Shown here piece after piece: positions 22,459-32,283 of a DNA stretch of 34,964 nucleotides (the stretch's first letter is position 1; every line of letters begins with the position of its first letter). The notes under the pieces are model-generated. The model saw only the letters and a list, made by a program, of their open reading frames with translations, was not told the DNA's origin and searched no databases. Made by a program: the position numbers and the translations under genes. Source of the stretch: Scedosporium boydii (taxonomy: Eukaryota > Ascomycota > Sordariomycetes > Microascales > Microascaceae); NCBI GenBank assembly GCA_002221725.1, contig NJFT01000322.1:1-34964 (forward strand). The letters run 5' to 3'.

Positions 22459-23499
22459 ATGGCTAGCGAAGGTCCCATCGATACACTCTGGGTTCCAACA
22501 TCCCAGACTGCATGCTTGAGCTGGTCCACTAACCCTGTCGAACAGACCGAGACGAAAAGCACACAGGCCGTACCCCAGGATACATACCGGGCACCGCGAG
22601 ATGAGGGTGAATATGACCGTCTAAGGTTACAACATGATATGGTCAAAGATGTGATGGGGGGCAAACTCCTACTGTCGCCCGTCGACCTCTCGGCCCCGAA
22701 CTTGCAAGTCCTCGACTCCGGAACTGCAAAGGCTCACTGGGTTATCGACCTTGCTCGCAGCCTGTCGTCAGAATCCCGAGTCGTCGGGACCGACATCGCC
22801 CCTCAGCACTTCCCTCCAGAATCCCAGCGTCCGGGAAATGTAACACTGACAACCCATTCGATATTTGAAAACTGGCCGTCGGATTATGTTAATGCATTCG
22901 ATGTCGTTCACCAACGTTTTGTCCTCGCGGCCTGTCCGGATGAGCAGGTCGCCTCTGAGTCCGTCGCAAGACTGTATGCCTGTGTAAAGCCGGGCGGATG
23001 GATCGAGCTTCACGAAGGTAACATGCTCACTATCCGAGAGGGCCCGGAACATACCGCCTTCATGCGATTTCGCGACATGATGGTTAAGTCCTGGGCCTTG
23101 ATAAAGCAGCAACCTGCTCCCGGGTTACAAATTGGAAAATGGCTCCGTGAAGCTGGCGCGACGGATATCCAAGAAACGACTCAGGTAATCAAAGTCGGGG
23201 CTGAGGCAGAAAATAAGGCCAAGGGAGAAAGGGCCATGGCCGTTCTGTTTCAGATGCTTGACGGCATGAAAGCGATGCTGGGAGGTAGGTTACGCAGTAC
23301 TCCCATTAATTCGTCTAACAACTCATCACGCCATTTACTTCCACAACGACGCTGTGGCCGGCACTAACTGAGAACAGACACACCAGGCCACTTTACTAAA
23401 GCAGAGTTCGACGAGTTACGAAGAGATCTCGAAGTGGAACTCAGCACGGTCGGAAACTTTTGGCAGTATCACCTCGCCTATGGTAGAAAGCCATTTTGA
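22459..23499 (+). CDS. gliN-like: SAM-dependent methyltransferase (GliN/LaeA-like)
   Basis: Predicted tailoring methyltransferase; in gliotoxin the GliN enzyme N-methylates a diketopiperazine nitrogen. Two exons, 22459-23284 and 23378-23499, with a 93-nt intron (GTAGGT...AACAG). Product 315 aa. Class I Rossmann features: motif I VLDSGTAKAHWVIDLA near 85-100, VVGTDIAP (acidic loop), FDVVHQRFVLAA (motif II) and VKPGGWIELHEGN (motif III). Motif I lacks the usual GxGxG (DSGTAKA in place of DLGTGTG), though a DSGTA-type variant fits GliN-like enzymes as I know them. The extra C-terminal exon ends HLAYGRKPF. A second ATG at 22454, five bases upstream and out of frame, opens a 21-codon frame overlapping the true start. 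Substrate and site of methylation are not visible. Confidence 0.87.
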
Positions 23500-23650
23500 G
23501 ATATTATAATACCTCACGTCTAATTAGTCCCAATTTCACATTCGATTCTGTTATTGAACTTTTATTCTTTCTAGTTCCGACAATTCCGCAATAATTCTAG
23601 TAACGCCGTGTTCCTTTGCCCTCTCGTTTCTTTCTTTGCCTCTACCTGAA

Positions 23651-25249
23651 TTACTTTGTATCGATGCCCATCTCCTGTCTTATTCTTTGAAAACCCCTAA
23701 CTAGCCTGGCCACTTCATATCGTAGAAACTGTATATGGGCCTCGTCACTCGACAGAAACTCAATTTTGGTCTGCATTTTCTCGAGAGTCTCCTTTAAATT
23801 ATCTAAATGAGTTCCAACAAGCACCTTTTCCAACACAGAGCGTAACTGTCCAGGCACTGCGTAAGTGCCCACACGTATGTGAATAGAAGGCCCTCTCCTT
23901 CCCGACTTGTCGAGAAGGAGTAGACTATTGTCAAGCGTGAGAGACAGGACAATGGACGCCAAGAAAAAGGCCTGCGCGTCCGACGAACAGCACCGGCAGT
24001 GAAGAAACTCCGTGAGCACATCGAGAGTGCGTTTTGTACAATCTAGCATCGTGTCTAGGCGTGCGGGAAGCCGATGCTGGGGGCCGATGTATAAACACTG
24101 GGCCTGTGCACTTAGGCTACGGAAGCAATGACATGAGTCTGAAGCTGAGGTGTCTACCATGGAGACGTCGGGTGCTGCTTGGTCTGATGACGGGGAAGGT
24201 GTCGGCTCTACGGATGTGGTAATCCATTGTGTGATCTCAGGCTGTCGTGCTGGGGGTGTTGGAGGTGGACCATGGCAAGCCCATGAGGTTGTGCTGCTCT
24301 GTGTCCGGGCTGGTGCTGTCTGAGAGGTGTTGGCCTCATTTGTACTTATTTTCGGCGACCTGATCCGGTCGCCCTGGTCCAGGTTAATAGAGCAAAAGTC
24401 GGGAGTCGCGATTCCTTCCAGAAGACCACAGCCACTCTCCCAGAGTGTTGAAGATACGATAGAGGAGGGTTCGAGATCAAGCTGCTTGAATAGAAGTGTC
24501 TTAGAATTCCATTCTTTTCACCCGTACTTGGACAAGGAAAATTGACTCGTTGGGTAGTCCAGGTCGGCGCTCACCGTGTTTCCGGAGCTGTCATCGTCCC
24601 CAATTGGATACCACTCGGAAATTTGAAATTCAGCTTGACTGACGCCACAGCTCTCAGCGTCGTGGAAATTAATACTTCTTTCCTGTTCCGGGGAGGCATT
24701 GGTTTCCCCAGCTAGCAGAGAATGATCTCGAGGCGGTAAGTCTATCGGAGTCGCGCGTGTGGGCGAGGCTACACCGCGAACAGCGCTTCGATAGATGCCA
24801 TTCGGGCTATTACCGCTCTCACTCCAAGCTCTATTCTTGTGTTGATGACATTGAGATTCCGACGGCAGTTCCCTGTCCTGACATGAGTTTCTTCCTGCCA
24901 TGGCTCTCAGCTTTTCTATTGTTCTCTTATTTAGGCTGCCCTTCGGTTTTCCAAGATTCGCTCGATAGCTGTAGTGACATTCGATATTCCTGAGTGGTAA
25001 ATTACCAAGTCAATAGGTCAGATCATTTTGGCGCTGTTGGAAATCACACCGGGAAGGCAGGAGTACAGGTTGGGTTCGGGAGACGTACTCTCGGTCACAC
25101 CGAGCACATCGGATACCCCCGGTGCATCGCAGCTTTGCCTTATGACAGGCATCACACGCTGAGCGGAGCTTCCTCGTTCGAGCCTGCGGTGCCTGACTCG
25201 GGGACGTGGCCCTATTCGAGGGTTGTTGGTCCCTTGGCTGCTCGGGCAT
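23651..25249 (-). CDS. gliZ-like: Zn(II)2Cys6 cluster regulator (GliZ/AflR-like)
   Basis: Likely pathway-specific activator. Three exons: 25249-25089, 24989-24575 and 24481-23651. Product 468 aa. The binuclear zinc cluster, [11 protein letters not shown]...CARCDRENIEC (about residues 32-59), is completed only by splicing the 99-nt first intron (GTACGT...CTCAG). A long, low-complexity Ser/Pro/Thr-rich middle follows. The C-terminal 165 residues, with [18 protein letters not shown] and [17 protein letters not shown], resemble the AflR-type regulatory domain. The second intron (24574-24482, 93 nt, GTGAGC, CTAAG branch, CAG) is a multiple of three and contains an in-frame TGA at 24520-24518. Retaining it would give a protein with the DNA-binding domain but no C-terminal domain. 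It lies at the cluster edge, tail-to-tail with the methyltransferase. Confidence 0.88.
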
Positions 25250-26716
25250 TGTTTGAAAAAGTAAAAGCAGCCGCGTCCGGACTTGAAGGAATATTCGAAT
25301 TACTGATCATCCAAGATGACCGACTACCTAGCTATCAATGTATGGACCAGAGGGGCCCCTCCTTAAGAGAATCCAAAGCACGCTGAACACGATGGACTGT
25401 AAGACGGGCAGGTTTCTTCAATTCTGCCACTAGTCAAAACTACTCAGTACGCACGCATGCTACTGTCTTGATGCAGGAGCAGCATAAGAGGGCCACGACC
25501 AACCTTGATGGCCGATGCAGAATACCCTCCTCTCTTAGAGTCGTCGTGTTCCGCATTCCCGCTCTCCGTTTCTCGGCTCCATAGGATGAAAAGCAAACCT
25601 CTTTTAGAGTCAGGAATGGTCCGAACTTGCCATGAGCCGCATGAGGGGTGCATTCCGTATCTGGTTGAGGTGATAATAATATTATTACTCCATCCCAACG
25701 AAACGACACAACAGCGGCTACCGCACGGGACGGGAAATGACCGACGTGCATAATCTTCAAGATCCTTCTTCCACCGAGCTCCACACACCAACCCCCATTC
25801 CCGACCAAATCATGTTGTTCTTTGACTGTAACTGGAGGACCTGGTGGCCTGAAGAACTCCTCTTGCGCCCTGACATCTCCACCTCCGTGCCATCAAGGTT
25901 CCAGATTCCACGCGCAGGGGTGCACTATTCGATGTCAACTAATCAAGTGGAAACGGGAAAGGCTATTCCAGGTGCGCGGGACGCAACCCCCACGCGCTTT
26001 ATGTTGGCTATATAAAGGAATCTCGTTACTTGATGGGGTGGTATGTGGCTGAGATGCAACACCCCTGTTCGCCATCGAGGCAGGGATACTGCGCGAATTC
26101 GTGATTATTGATCTGTGCCTGGCTGGGCGTGTCTGAAGGACGCTAGTCTAAAGCCGTCCTGTTAATGGATAGCCTCGAATCTCGGATCTCGGGAAGGCAT
26201 AATAGCGGTCGTCCTATGGCTCCAATCTGAGCTTACTTCGCACCCTGATCGACGCCCAACCGCTCCCACCTCGTCACCCGCGACCCAGGCGGAATTTTCT
26301 TCCGCGTCATACTATAAAGTGTCTCCAGATACTAAATGACCATGGACAGCGTCCTCTTCTCCTGGATACTCGGATGCTCGTAGTCCAATAGCAAACAAGG
26401 GCATTCATCCCAAGACTGGCCACTTCCTGCAGTTTTTCGCTAGTCTCAACAGGCCGCGAAATTGCCATGCACCTTGATAGACCAGCCACAAATGCAGTCC
26501 TCCGGGGCTTCGAGGGCCAGCTCGACGTGAAAAACGTAAGGGGAGAGGCCTTCCGGTCCGCCCTCATCATTATCGTAACCATAGCTACCCAATTCGCCAT
26601 CTTATATAACTGATCGACAGAGTCGTAAACACCCACCCTCAGATCCTCACTCCCGTATCCACTCCCGCATACCACTACAACTCTGTCTTCATCCTGCATT
26701 AGCCACGTCTCTCATC
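25250..26716. other. 1.47-kb gene-free stretch at the right cluster border
   Basis: Upstream region of the GliZ-like gene and of the CFEM gene. Several short overlapping frames on both strands (for example 25440-25808 minus, 25737-26015 plus, 26307-26699 minus) lack recognisable motifs or splice partners and are treated as chance. A TATA-like TATATAA at about 26606 lies about 110 bp before the CFEM start. No transposase remnants were recognised. Confidence 0.55.
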
Positions 26717-27312
26717 ATGGCCTCCGTCCTTCGTTTCCTCGCCGTTGCTCTCCCCCTGGTGGGATCTGCGTTGTCCCAATCCGTCAGTGTCCATGATTAC
26801 ATACCGAAATGCGCCGTTAAATGCTTCGCGGACGCCATCCAGTCGGAAACCACCTGCGCCGTCCTCGATGCACAATGCCATTGCTTGTCCGACAATCTCC
26901 ACGTCATCGCTGAGAGTGCCACTCCCTGTTCCGTGGAAGCTTGCGGCGACGACGCTACTGAGAGTAGGTGTTTCCTCACTTTCCCCACCAATTTCTGCAG
27001 TAATGATAACTAACCATACGTGCCATCGTAATAGACGAAGTGCTTCCTGGCGCTCGTGCCTACTGCTCCGCCGCCAGCGGCTCCAGCGCGGACTCCACGG
27101 CTCCGGCTTCCCAAACCCCTAGCTCTGCAGCGAGCCAGACGTCGACCGTGGCAGAGCCCACCATCTCGCAGTCCACCATCCCTGAGTCGACCGTGCAGAC
27201 AACTGTTCCCAGCTCTAGCACCACACCTGTCATCGTCAACGGTGCTGGGATGCAGTATGTTAGTGTTTATCAGTTGATGCTTGTTTTTGCTGGCGTCCTC
27301 GTCCTCTCTTAG
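26717..27312 (+). CDS. Secreted, GPI-anchored CFEM-domain protein
   Basis: Small cell-surface protein of the fungal CFEM family; some members bind heme or act in host/surface interaction, but no function can be assigned here. Two exons, 26717-26963 and 27035-27312, with a 71-nt intron (GTAGGT, ACTAAC branch, AATAG). Product 174 aa. A signal peptide (ASVLRFLAVALPLVGSALS) is followed by the CFEM domain with all eight cysteines, beginning KCAVKC, then TTC, AQCHC, TPC, EAC and AYC; the intron lies between Cys7 and Cys8. A Ser/Thr/Pro-rich linker of about 70 residues leads to a hydrophobic C-terminus (VSVYQLMLVFAGVLVLS) typical of a GPI-attachment signal. It is probably outside the ETP cluster proper. 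Confidence 0.9.
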
Positions 27313-27624
27313 ACAAGCTCCGGATGGTGCATCGCGAAAAGTAATTAATATGGGGAAGAAACTTTACTCACACGTATAAAAAATAAACCCACCATTAATC
27401 TGCGATCGATCACCATTGCCTTCTTACTTTTTCTGTACGTGAAGCACATGAACCACCAGTATCACTTCGCGTGAGTCCCTAAAACCAAGGAATTTCAGTC
27501 GAGAGCTCAATCCGTCATCGTGCACGTGACTTTGCAACCCCGCCACAACATCTCCGAATCTGGTTGCTGAGATCTTGGGCGATGCGGACAGTGATGGCAG
27601 CAACAACAAGACCTTCGCTACGCA
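27313..27624. other. Short intergenic region upstream of the second Zn2Cys6 gene
   Basis: 312 bp between the CFEM stop and the next start codon. The left part is AT-rich (likely CFEM 3' UTR). A frame on the minus strand (27424-27711) overlaps the downstream gene and has no recognised domain. Nothing else was seen. Confidence 0.5.
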
Positions 27625-29514
27625 ATGGATCAACAAGGTCTGGCCCGGCAGGCTTGTATAGTATGCCATCGCCAGAAACGGAAATGTACGCGGGAGCTGC
27701 CGAGCTGCCAACTCTGTCAGAAGAACCGGCGAAGTTGTGAGTATCCTGCATCCTCATCTCCAAGCCTAAGTTCCGGACAGGTAAGAAACCCGAGCGCAGG
27801 TTCCTCGATATCTCCCTCCCATCGCTCATACTCGTATTCTAGATTTCAAACCGCACAAGGGCCAATGCAGCCTTCTTCCTAGATTCGTACATCTTTACCC
27901 GGAATCGCAATGATATTGAGCCCATCCAGCTTCCCATCCCTCCAGAGTTGTTGTTAGCAGCAAAGGAAATATCACAAAACCAGCAGAATTTTGAGCTGTA
28001 CTTTAGTACAGTACATACATTCTTCCCCATTAGTAGGCAGGCCGTTACATTCGATGATATGTGGCCCCCTAAAGATTCTGACAGCCTTATGTGCCTCCTA
28101 GTCTCGAAAATTCGTTTACTACAGCGCCTTTCGAACGGCCTGGAAGTAACATCTGACTTGGCCCTCGTCCTGGCAAGCATGCGGCTGCTATTATGTTTGG
28201 ACTCAACCCGCAATGCAATGTGGGAGTCAATTCTCTATAGGGCCCTAAAGCAAAGCCTACTCTCTTCCGAAATGTCTGGCGAAATCTCTGTGAGGACTCT
28301 TCAAGCAACACTTCTCATCGCGCTGTACGAGTTCGCTCACGGTATCTTTCCCGCGGCGTATCTTACACCTGGACACTGCGCACGTATGGGACACGCATTA
28401 GGAATCCATGACAGGCGGAACGCAGACCAGCTATCTTCGCTTCCAAGTAAGCCTCTCCGATCCAATTTATATGGGGTTGCCTATCTCACTGATAATTCGG
28501 TTAGCATCATGGACGGAGCTCGAGGAGGTCCGGAGAACCTGGTGGGGCGTAATGATTTTAGACCGGTAAGGGATGTCTCCTTGGTCTTTCAGCATCTATA
28601 ACGAACGGCTATGCTGAGTCGTGGATCGGATCGAAACAAGTGCTGTAAATCTCGGGGTCTCATGTCGCCCATTAGCCACTGTAGATATCAAACCGGAAGA
28701 TATCCTGCCCATGGATGATGGTCGCTGGGATTCGGGGGTGAGTGTTCTGCCCGCACATCTAACTCCAACTGAACTTAATTTTAAAACATGTGGTTTTACA
28801 CCTTTCCAGGAACCCGCAGTCTCTCCTTCCTTGGCCGTCTCGTCGAGCACGGAAATACCAGCCCCTCCATTTGCACGAACCTGCCAAGCGTCCCATCTCC
28901 TCTCCCGCATCCTCTCACATATCAACTTCAAACCTACAGACATGAGGCAGTATTACACGGACGGAATCCTTCTTCATCAAGTCCTTGAAGCATTTCACCG
29001 AGGAATATCGCATGAGCTTCAAAATTCGGGCCCCCCGGCTTTCAACGCTCTCAGCACCGCAAACGCTATTTGCCACAGCGCACTTATCGCTCTCTACGAT
29101 CATCACAGTTGTGCGGAGGCAGATAATCCAGCCGGTGTTGGGCTAGAAGAACAGCTGAGAATCCAGGAAATTTCCCTCGAGTCATTGCAAAGCCATGTGG
29201 GTCCGGCGATACATGATTTCGCTCGAACAATTTCAGAGCTCGTTGATCGCCATGGGCCACAAGTCACAAGTCCATTTCTCGCGCCGTGCCTTTACTCTGC
29301 AGCCGTTCAGTATAAGTGGTATATCCGAGAGACCAATCGATCTGACCTCGGAGGGGTGTTGTCCGATTTAATGAGGGCTCTCACGAACGTAGGACATCGC
29401 TGGGGCATTGCAAGTAGGCGGCATCCTCCTTCCGAAGAGAGGCAATGTGCATCGTTTATCTTACTGACCTGCAGCCCAGACCACTACCTATCCATCCTCG
29501 ACACTGTAGTTTAG
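27625..29514 (+). CDS. Zn(II)2Cys6 transcription factor with fungal-specific middle homology region
   Basis: Putative nuclear regulator of unknown target. Five exons: 27625-27780, 27843-28446, 28505-28565, 28641-28737 and 28810-29514. Product 488 aa. The zinc cluster CIVCHRQKRKC...CQLCQKNRRSC is at residues 11-38. The fungal-specific TF domain follows, with FFLDSYIFTRNRNDIEP, the TLLIALYEFAHGIFPAAYLTPGHCARMGHALGIHD region and, once exons 2-4 are joined, WTELEEVRRTWWGVMILDRAVNLG, the family's best-conserved segment. Introns of 62, 58, 75 and 72 nt keep frame; intron 3 needs the acceptor at 28640. A possible last intron (from 29413, ending CTGCAG near 29474) would move the stop to 29509. It differs from the GliZ-like protein in architecture. 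Whether it belongs to the cluster is unknown. Confidence 0.85.
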
Positions 29515-29668
29515 CTTCCGTGGCATGAGCATCGGAATTGCCATCGAGTCCGGCTGTGATCTTGGGTGGCTGTGTCGCTATGCAATGGAGTGGACGTACT
29601 TGATGACGCAAAGATGAGGAATCTATATTGTTATTTTGGATGCATAATATATGATACGGAAGAAATAT

Positions 29669-31111
29669 CTACTCAACGGCCAGCAAAGTCTGTACATGAT
29701 GCATGGCTGGGATGATCTTGTCGCTCCATCTCAACTTAAATTCCTTGCCTAACTCCTTGTGCACCGCGGCCTGGACGGCGTCCAAAACCGTCGGGAACAC
29801 GCCAAAATTGGCAGGATTCTCCTCGTCATTATCGCCGCCCTGAAACACACCCGTGCGGACGAGGCAAGTATTCCAACCGTACATGTTGCCCCCAATAATG
29901 TCAGACTGGGGGTTATCGCCAATCATGTAGATGTTCTCCGGGATGGTCCGCTCGTTGTGAATCTCCTTCATCCACTCCCTGATAACCTCGTCCGCGAACT
30001 TATACGTAGCACGCTCTGGCTTTCCGTACACGGTTCGCTCAAGATTTCCACCGGTTAGAGCCTTCCACTGAGCCTCGATGGCGATTCGGAATGCTCCTTG
30101 CGTCAGTCGGGGTAGCCCCTTGTGCTCCGTCGGCATAACCATATCACCGTGGGAGAAGTAGATGGGTAGCTGCGTGGCGACGGGGTCCTTTGACTTGGTA
30201 CCCAGTCTGCCGTTCTCACTTTGCAGGAGGTCGAGGATGATTTGCATGTCTGTGGCATAGTCGCGTGAATCAGCAAATACGAGGATGGCGTCAAAGTTGA
30301 CCCGATCAAAGTCTTGCGGTCTAGCACCCTTGCGCTCTTCCTCGGTGAAGTGCCTCCAGGGAGAGATGGAGGGGTCCCATGCCAGGATGTCCTTGGGAAC
30401 AGCGACATTTCGGAAGCCGTAGTTTTCAGCGGCTTGTCGGGCGGTGTATCCTTCACCGCCAACCACCAGTACGGTCTCGTAGTACTCGGCCAATGCCTGC
30501 ATTGGGGTGTGAGACTGGATGAACTGATTGGTCGAAATTGGGGTTCCAAGGATGCTTGAGAGCTGTTCTGTCCGAGCACATTCGGGCTTTCCGCCACCGT
30601 TGGTGAGGAGGATATACGGGATCTTGATGCCGAGCTCATTGTCACCGTTGAGGAGCTCCATGACCCTTCCAGATTCCGGAATGAGGTTGTCACCGTGAAG
30701 CAGGACGCCATCAATGTCAAAGACGAAAGCCATATTCTTGGCGGCAGCCACCTTTTCCTTCGAAAGGTCCTGGATCTGAGAAGCAAGTAGGTCCCGCCTT
30801 GTACCCGCGGTCTCCTTGCCGAATGATGTGCGGACCCTAGGAGATCGGGGGATGGGAAGAGAGGCACCAAAGGAGTTGCGAGATGGCCTGCGGTTCTTCA
30901 TGGAGGGCGATCCGCTCAAGTTATGCATGAACTCTTTGGAATCACTGATAGAAGTCCTCGAGGCTGGTACCTCAATGGTATTGCCTTGGAAGTGAGGGTC
31001 AGATGGGGTCTTGATGAGAGGGCTCCTATGGCCGTTGGCGAGGACCCCGTTTCCATTCACTCCGTTCTCCTTGGAGAGATGGAGGCGAAGATGATCAACA
31101 TTCTTCTGCAT
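29669..31111 (-). CDS. HAD-superfamily class IIA hydrolase (CECR5-like)
   Basis: Predicted phosphatase of the haloacid dehalogenase superfamily, subfamily IIA, similar to the eukaryotic CECR5/yeast YKR070W group; substrate unknown. Single exon, 480 aa from the ATG at 31111. An in-frame ATG at 31219 would add 36 residues that look like translated 5' leader, so the shorter start is preferred. HAD motif I is FDIDGVLLHGD (nucleophile and acid/base Asp), motif II LLTNGGG, motif III Lys in VYGKPE, and motif IV MIGDNPQSDIIGGN. A basic Ser-rich N-terminus of about 100 residues precedes the domain and could be an organelle-targeting or regulatory segment. It looks like a housekeeping gene and marks ordinary genome next to the cluster. 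Confidence 0.9.
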   Translation of the reverse strand: MQKNVDHLRLHLSKENGVNGNGVLANGHRSPLIKTPSDPHFQGNTIEVPASRTSISDSKEFMHNLSGSPSMKNRRPSRNSFGASLPIPRSPRVRTSFGKETAGTRRDLLASQIQDLSKEKVAAAKNMAFVFDIDGVLLHGDNLIPESGRVMELLNGDNELGIKIPYILLTNGGGKPECARTEQLSSILGTPISTNQFIQSHTPMQALAEYYETVLVVGGEGYTARQAAENYGFRNVAVPKDILAWDPSISPWRHFTEEERKGARPQDFDRVNFDAILVFADSRDYATDMQIILDLLQSENGRLGTKSKDPVATQLPIYFSHGDMVMPTEHKGLPRLTQGAFRIAIEAQWKALTGGNLERTVYGKPERATYKFADEVIREWMKEIHNERTIPENIYMIGDNPQSDIIGGNMYGWNTCLVRTGVFQGGDNDEENPANFGVFPTVLDAVQAAVHKELGKEFKLRWSDKIIPAMHHVQTLLAVE

Positions 31112-32283
31112 GGTTGTATGTGTGTAAAGGGTGAAACTGGAGAAGTTGTTGGAGGCCGAGGGGAGAAAACAGACGCCGGCGAATGTGAAATGGGATATAA
31201 ACGATGAAGGGTGCTCCAAGCGATACTAGAGAAATGGAGAAGATTTCAACTGGCATTTGCATCCCCTGCTAGATATATGTGTTGACCATGAACAATGAAA
31301 ATCTCAACCCGTTGATGACATCACATCTAATCGCTGAATTCTCGGTATCTCTGATTCGTCTTGGCTGTGTTTATCGCCAACGATAGTCATACGTAGCAAG
31401 ATGATTTGCCTATCCACATCGCATCCACATCGCATCCACCGCTTATCCACCACCTATCCACCACCTATCCACAAGCCTCCACCAGCCTCCACCAGCCTCC
31501 ACCAGCCTCCACCAGCCTCTACCCACCATCGCCAATCATGCTGGATCCAGGCCCCTGGATCCGAGGGGCATGAATGTCAATGAATGTCAGGGGTTGCAAA
31601 TCCAATCGGCCAAGAAACAAATGTTCTTGATTTACGCGCATTTAACTGGGGCCCGTGGACCCTTACAAGGCGAAACATAAACGCTAGGACGAGGATCTAT
31701 GACGTCGCCTCGGCGGCTCAAACCTTGGCGCGAAACTTTCTCACCATCGAAATATGGGCCCTCACTCACATTTTCGCACGCAATTCCGAGAATAAGTCTC
31801 CAAGGACCCATTACTTATCAGTGCCTAGTGTTTCAGAACCACTTTGAGAACCGGTTTTCATCCCAATTAGCGCATGAGACGCACCCGCGCCCGGTTCTAG
31901 TTCGGGATATTCGAAGGGATATTCGAAGAAAAAAAGATAAATTTTCAACGCCCTCGAGTTTCACGCCAAGGGATGATAAGCTCAAGAACTACTCTAACTG
32001 TTCTGGTATTGTTTACAGGGGGAAAGAACTCAAACATTTCCCTTCGAGGCGACATGCGCGGCTCCACTTGTCCATCTGAATTTTCCCAGCGACGTCCTTG
32101 ACCGGTGTCTAGGACCTGAATGGTTGGACCTGCCCCTCGGATTGGCCCATAAGATCGACTCGTCTCCTCCAGCCCGTCGAGCATGTTTTGGTCGTCCTAT
32201 GCCTGATAGTGGTTCCAACACTTCACGTTATTTTCACCTCGACTCCCAATCTCCCACAGCTACCTCATTCTATTGAATCTAAC
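31112..32283. other. Intergenic region with a minisatellite; no gene seen
   Basis: About 1.17 kb between divergent genes. Apart from the repeat at 31411-31525, open frames on both strands (31584-31847, 31699-32079 plus; 31945-32184 minus) have no recognisable domain. The segment 32190-32283 is the likely promoter/leader of the aldo-keto reductase, with a pyrimidine-rich stretch shortly before its ATG. Confidence 0.5.
31411..31525. repeat. ATCCAC / CCTCCACCAG minisatellite
   Basis: Short related units in series: ATCCACATCGC type (31412-31440), then ATCCACCACCT type (31445-31470), then four perfect copies of the 10-mer CCTCCACCAG (31476-31515) and a diverged fifth. The array is purine-poor on the plus strand and lies in non-coding DNA. 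Confidence 0.8.

Noticed and set aside
22670..22730. Methyltransferase called inactive because motif I lacks GxGxG
   Set aside because: The remaining motifs are intact and a DSGTA-type motif I is in keeping with GliN-like enzymes, so loss of activity is not supported.
24518..24520. Nonsense mutation in the GliZ-like gene
   Set aside because: The TGA falls inside a well-formed 93-nt intron (GTGAGC donor, CTAAG branch, CAG acceptor) that joins two in-phase exons.
25440..26699. Overlapping frames of 80-130 aa on both strands in the border gap
   Set aside because: No domains, signal peptides or splice partners were seen, and overlapping frames on both strands point to chance.
31411..31525. CRISPR-like array
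   Set aside because: The units are contiguous, short and lack spacers, and the genome is eukaryotic; this is a minisatellite.
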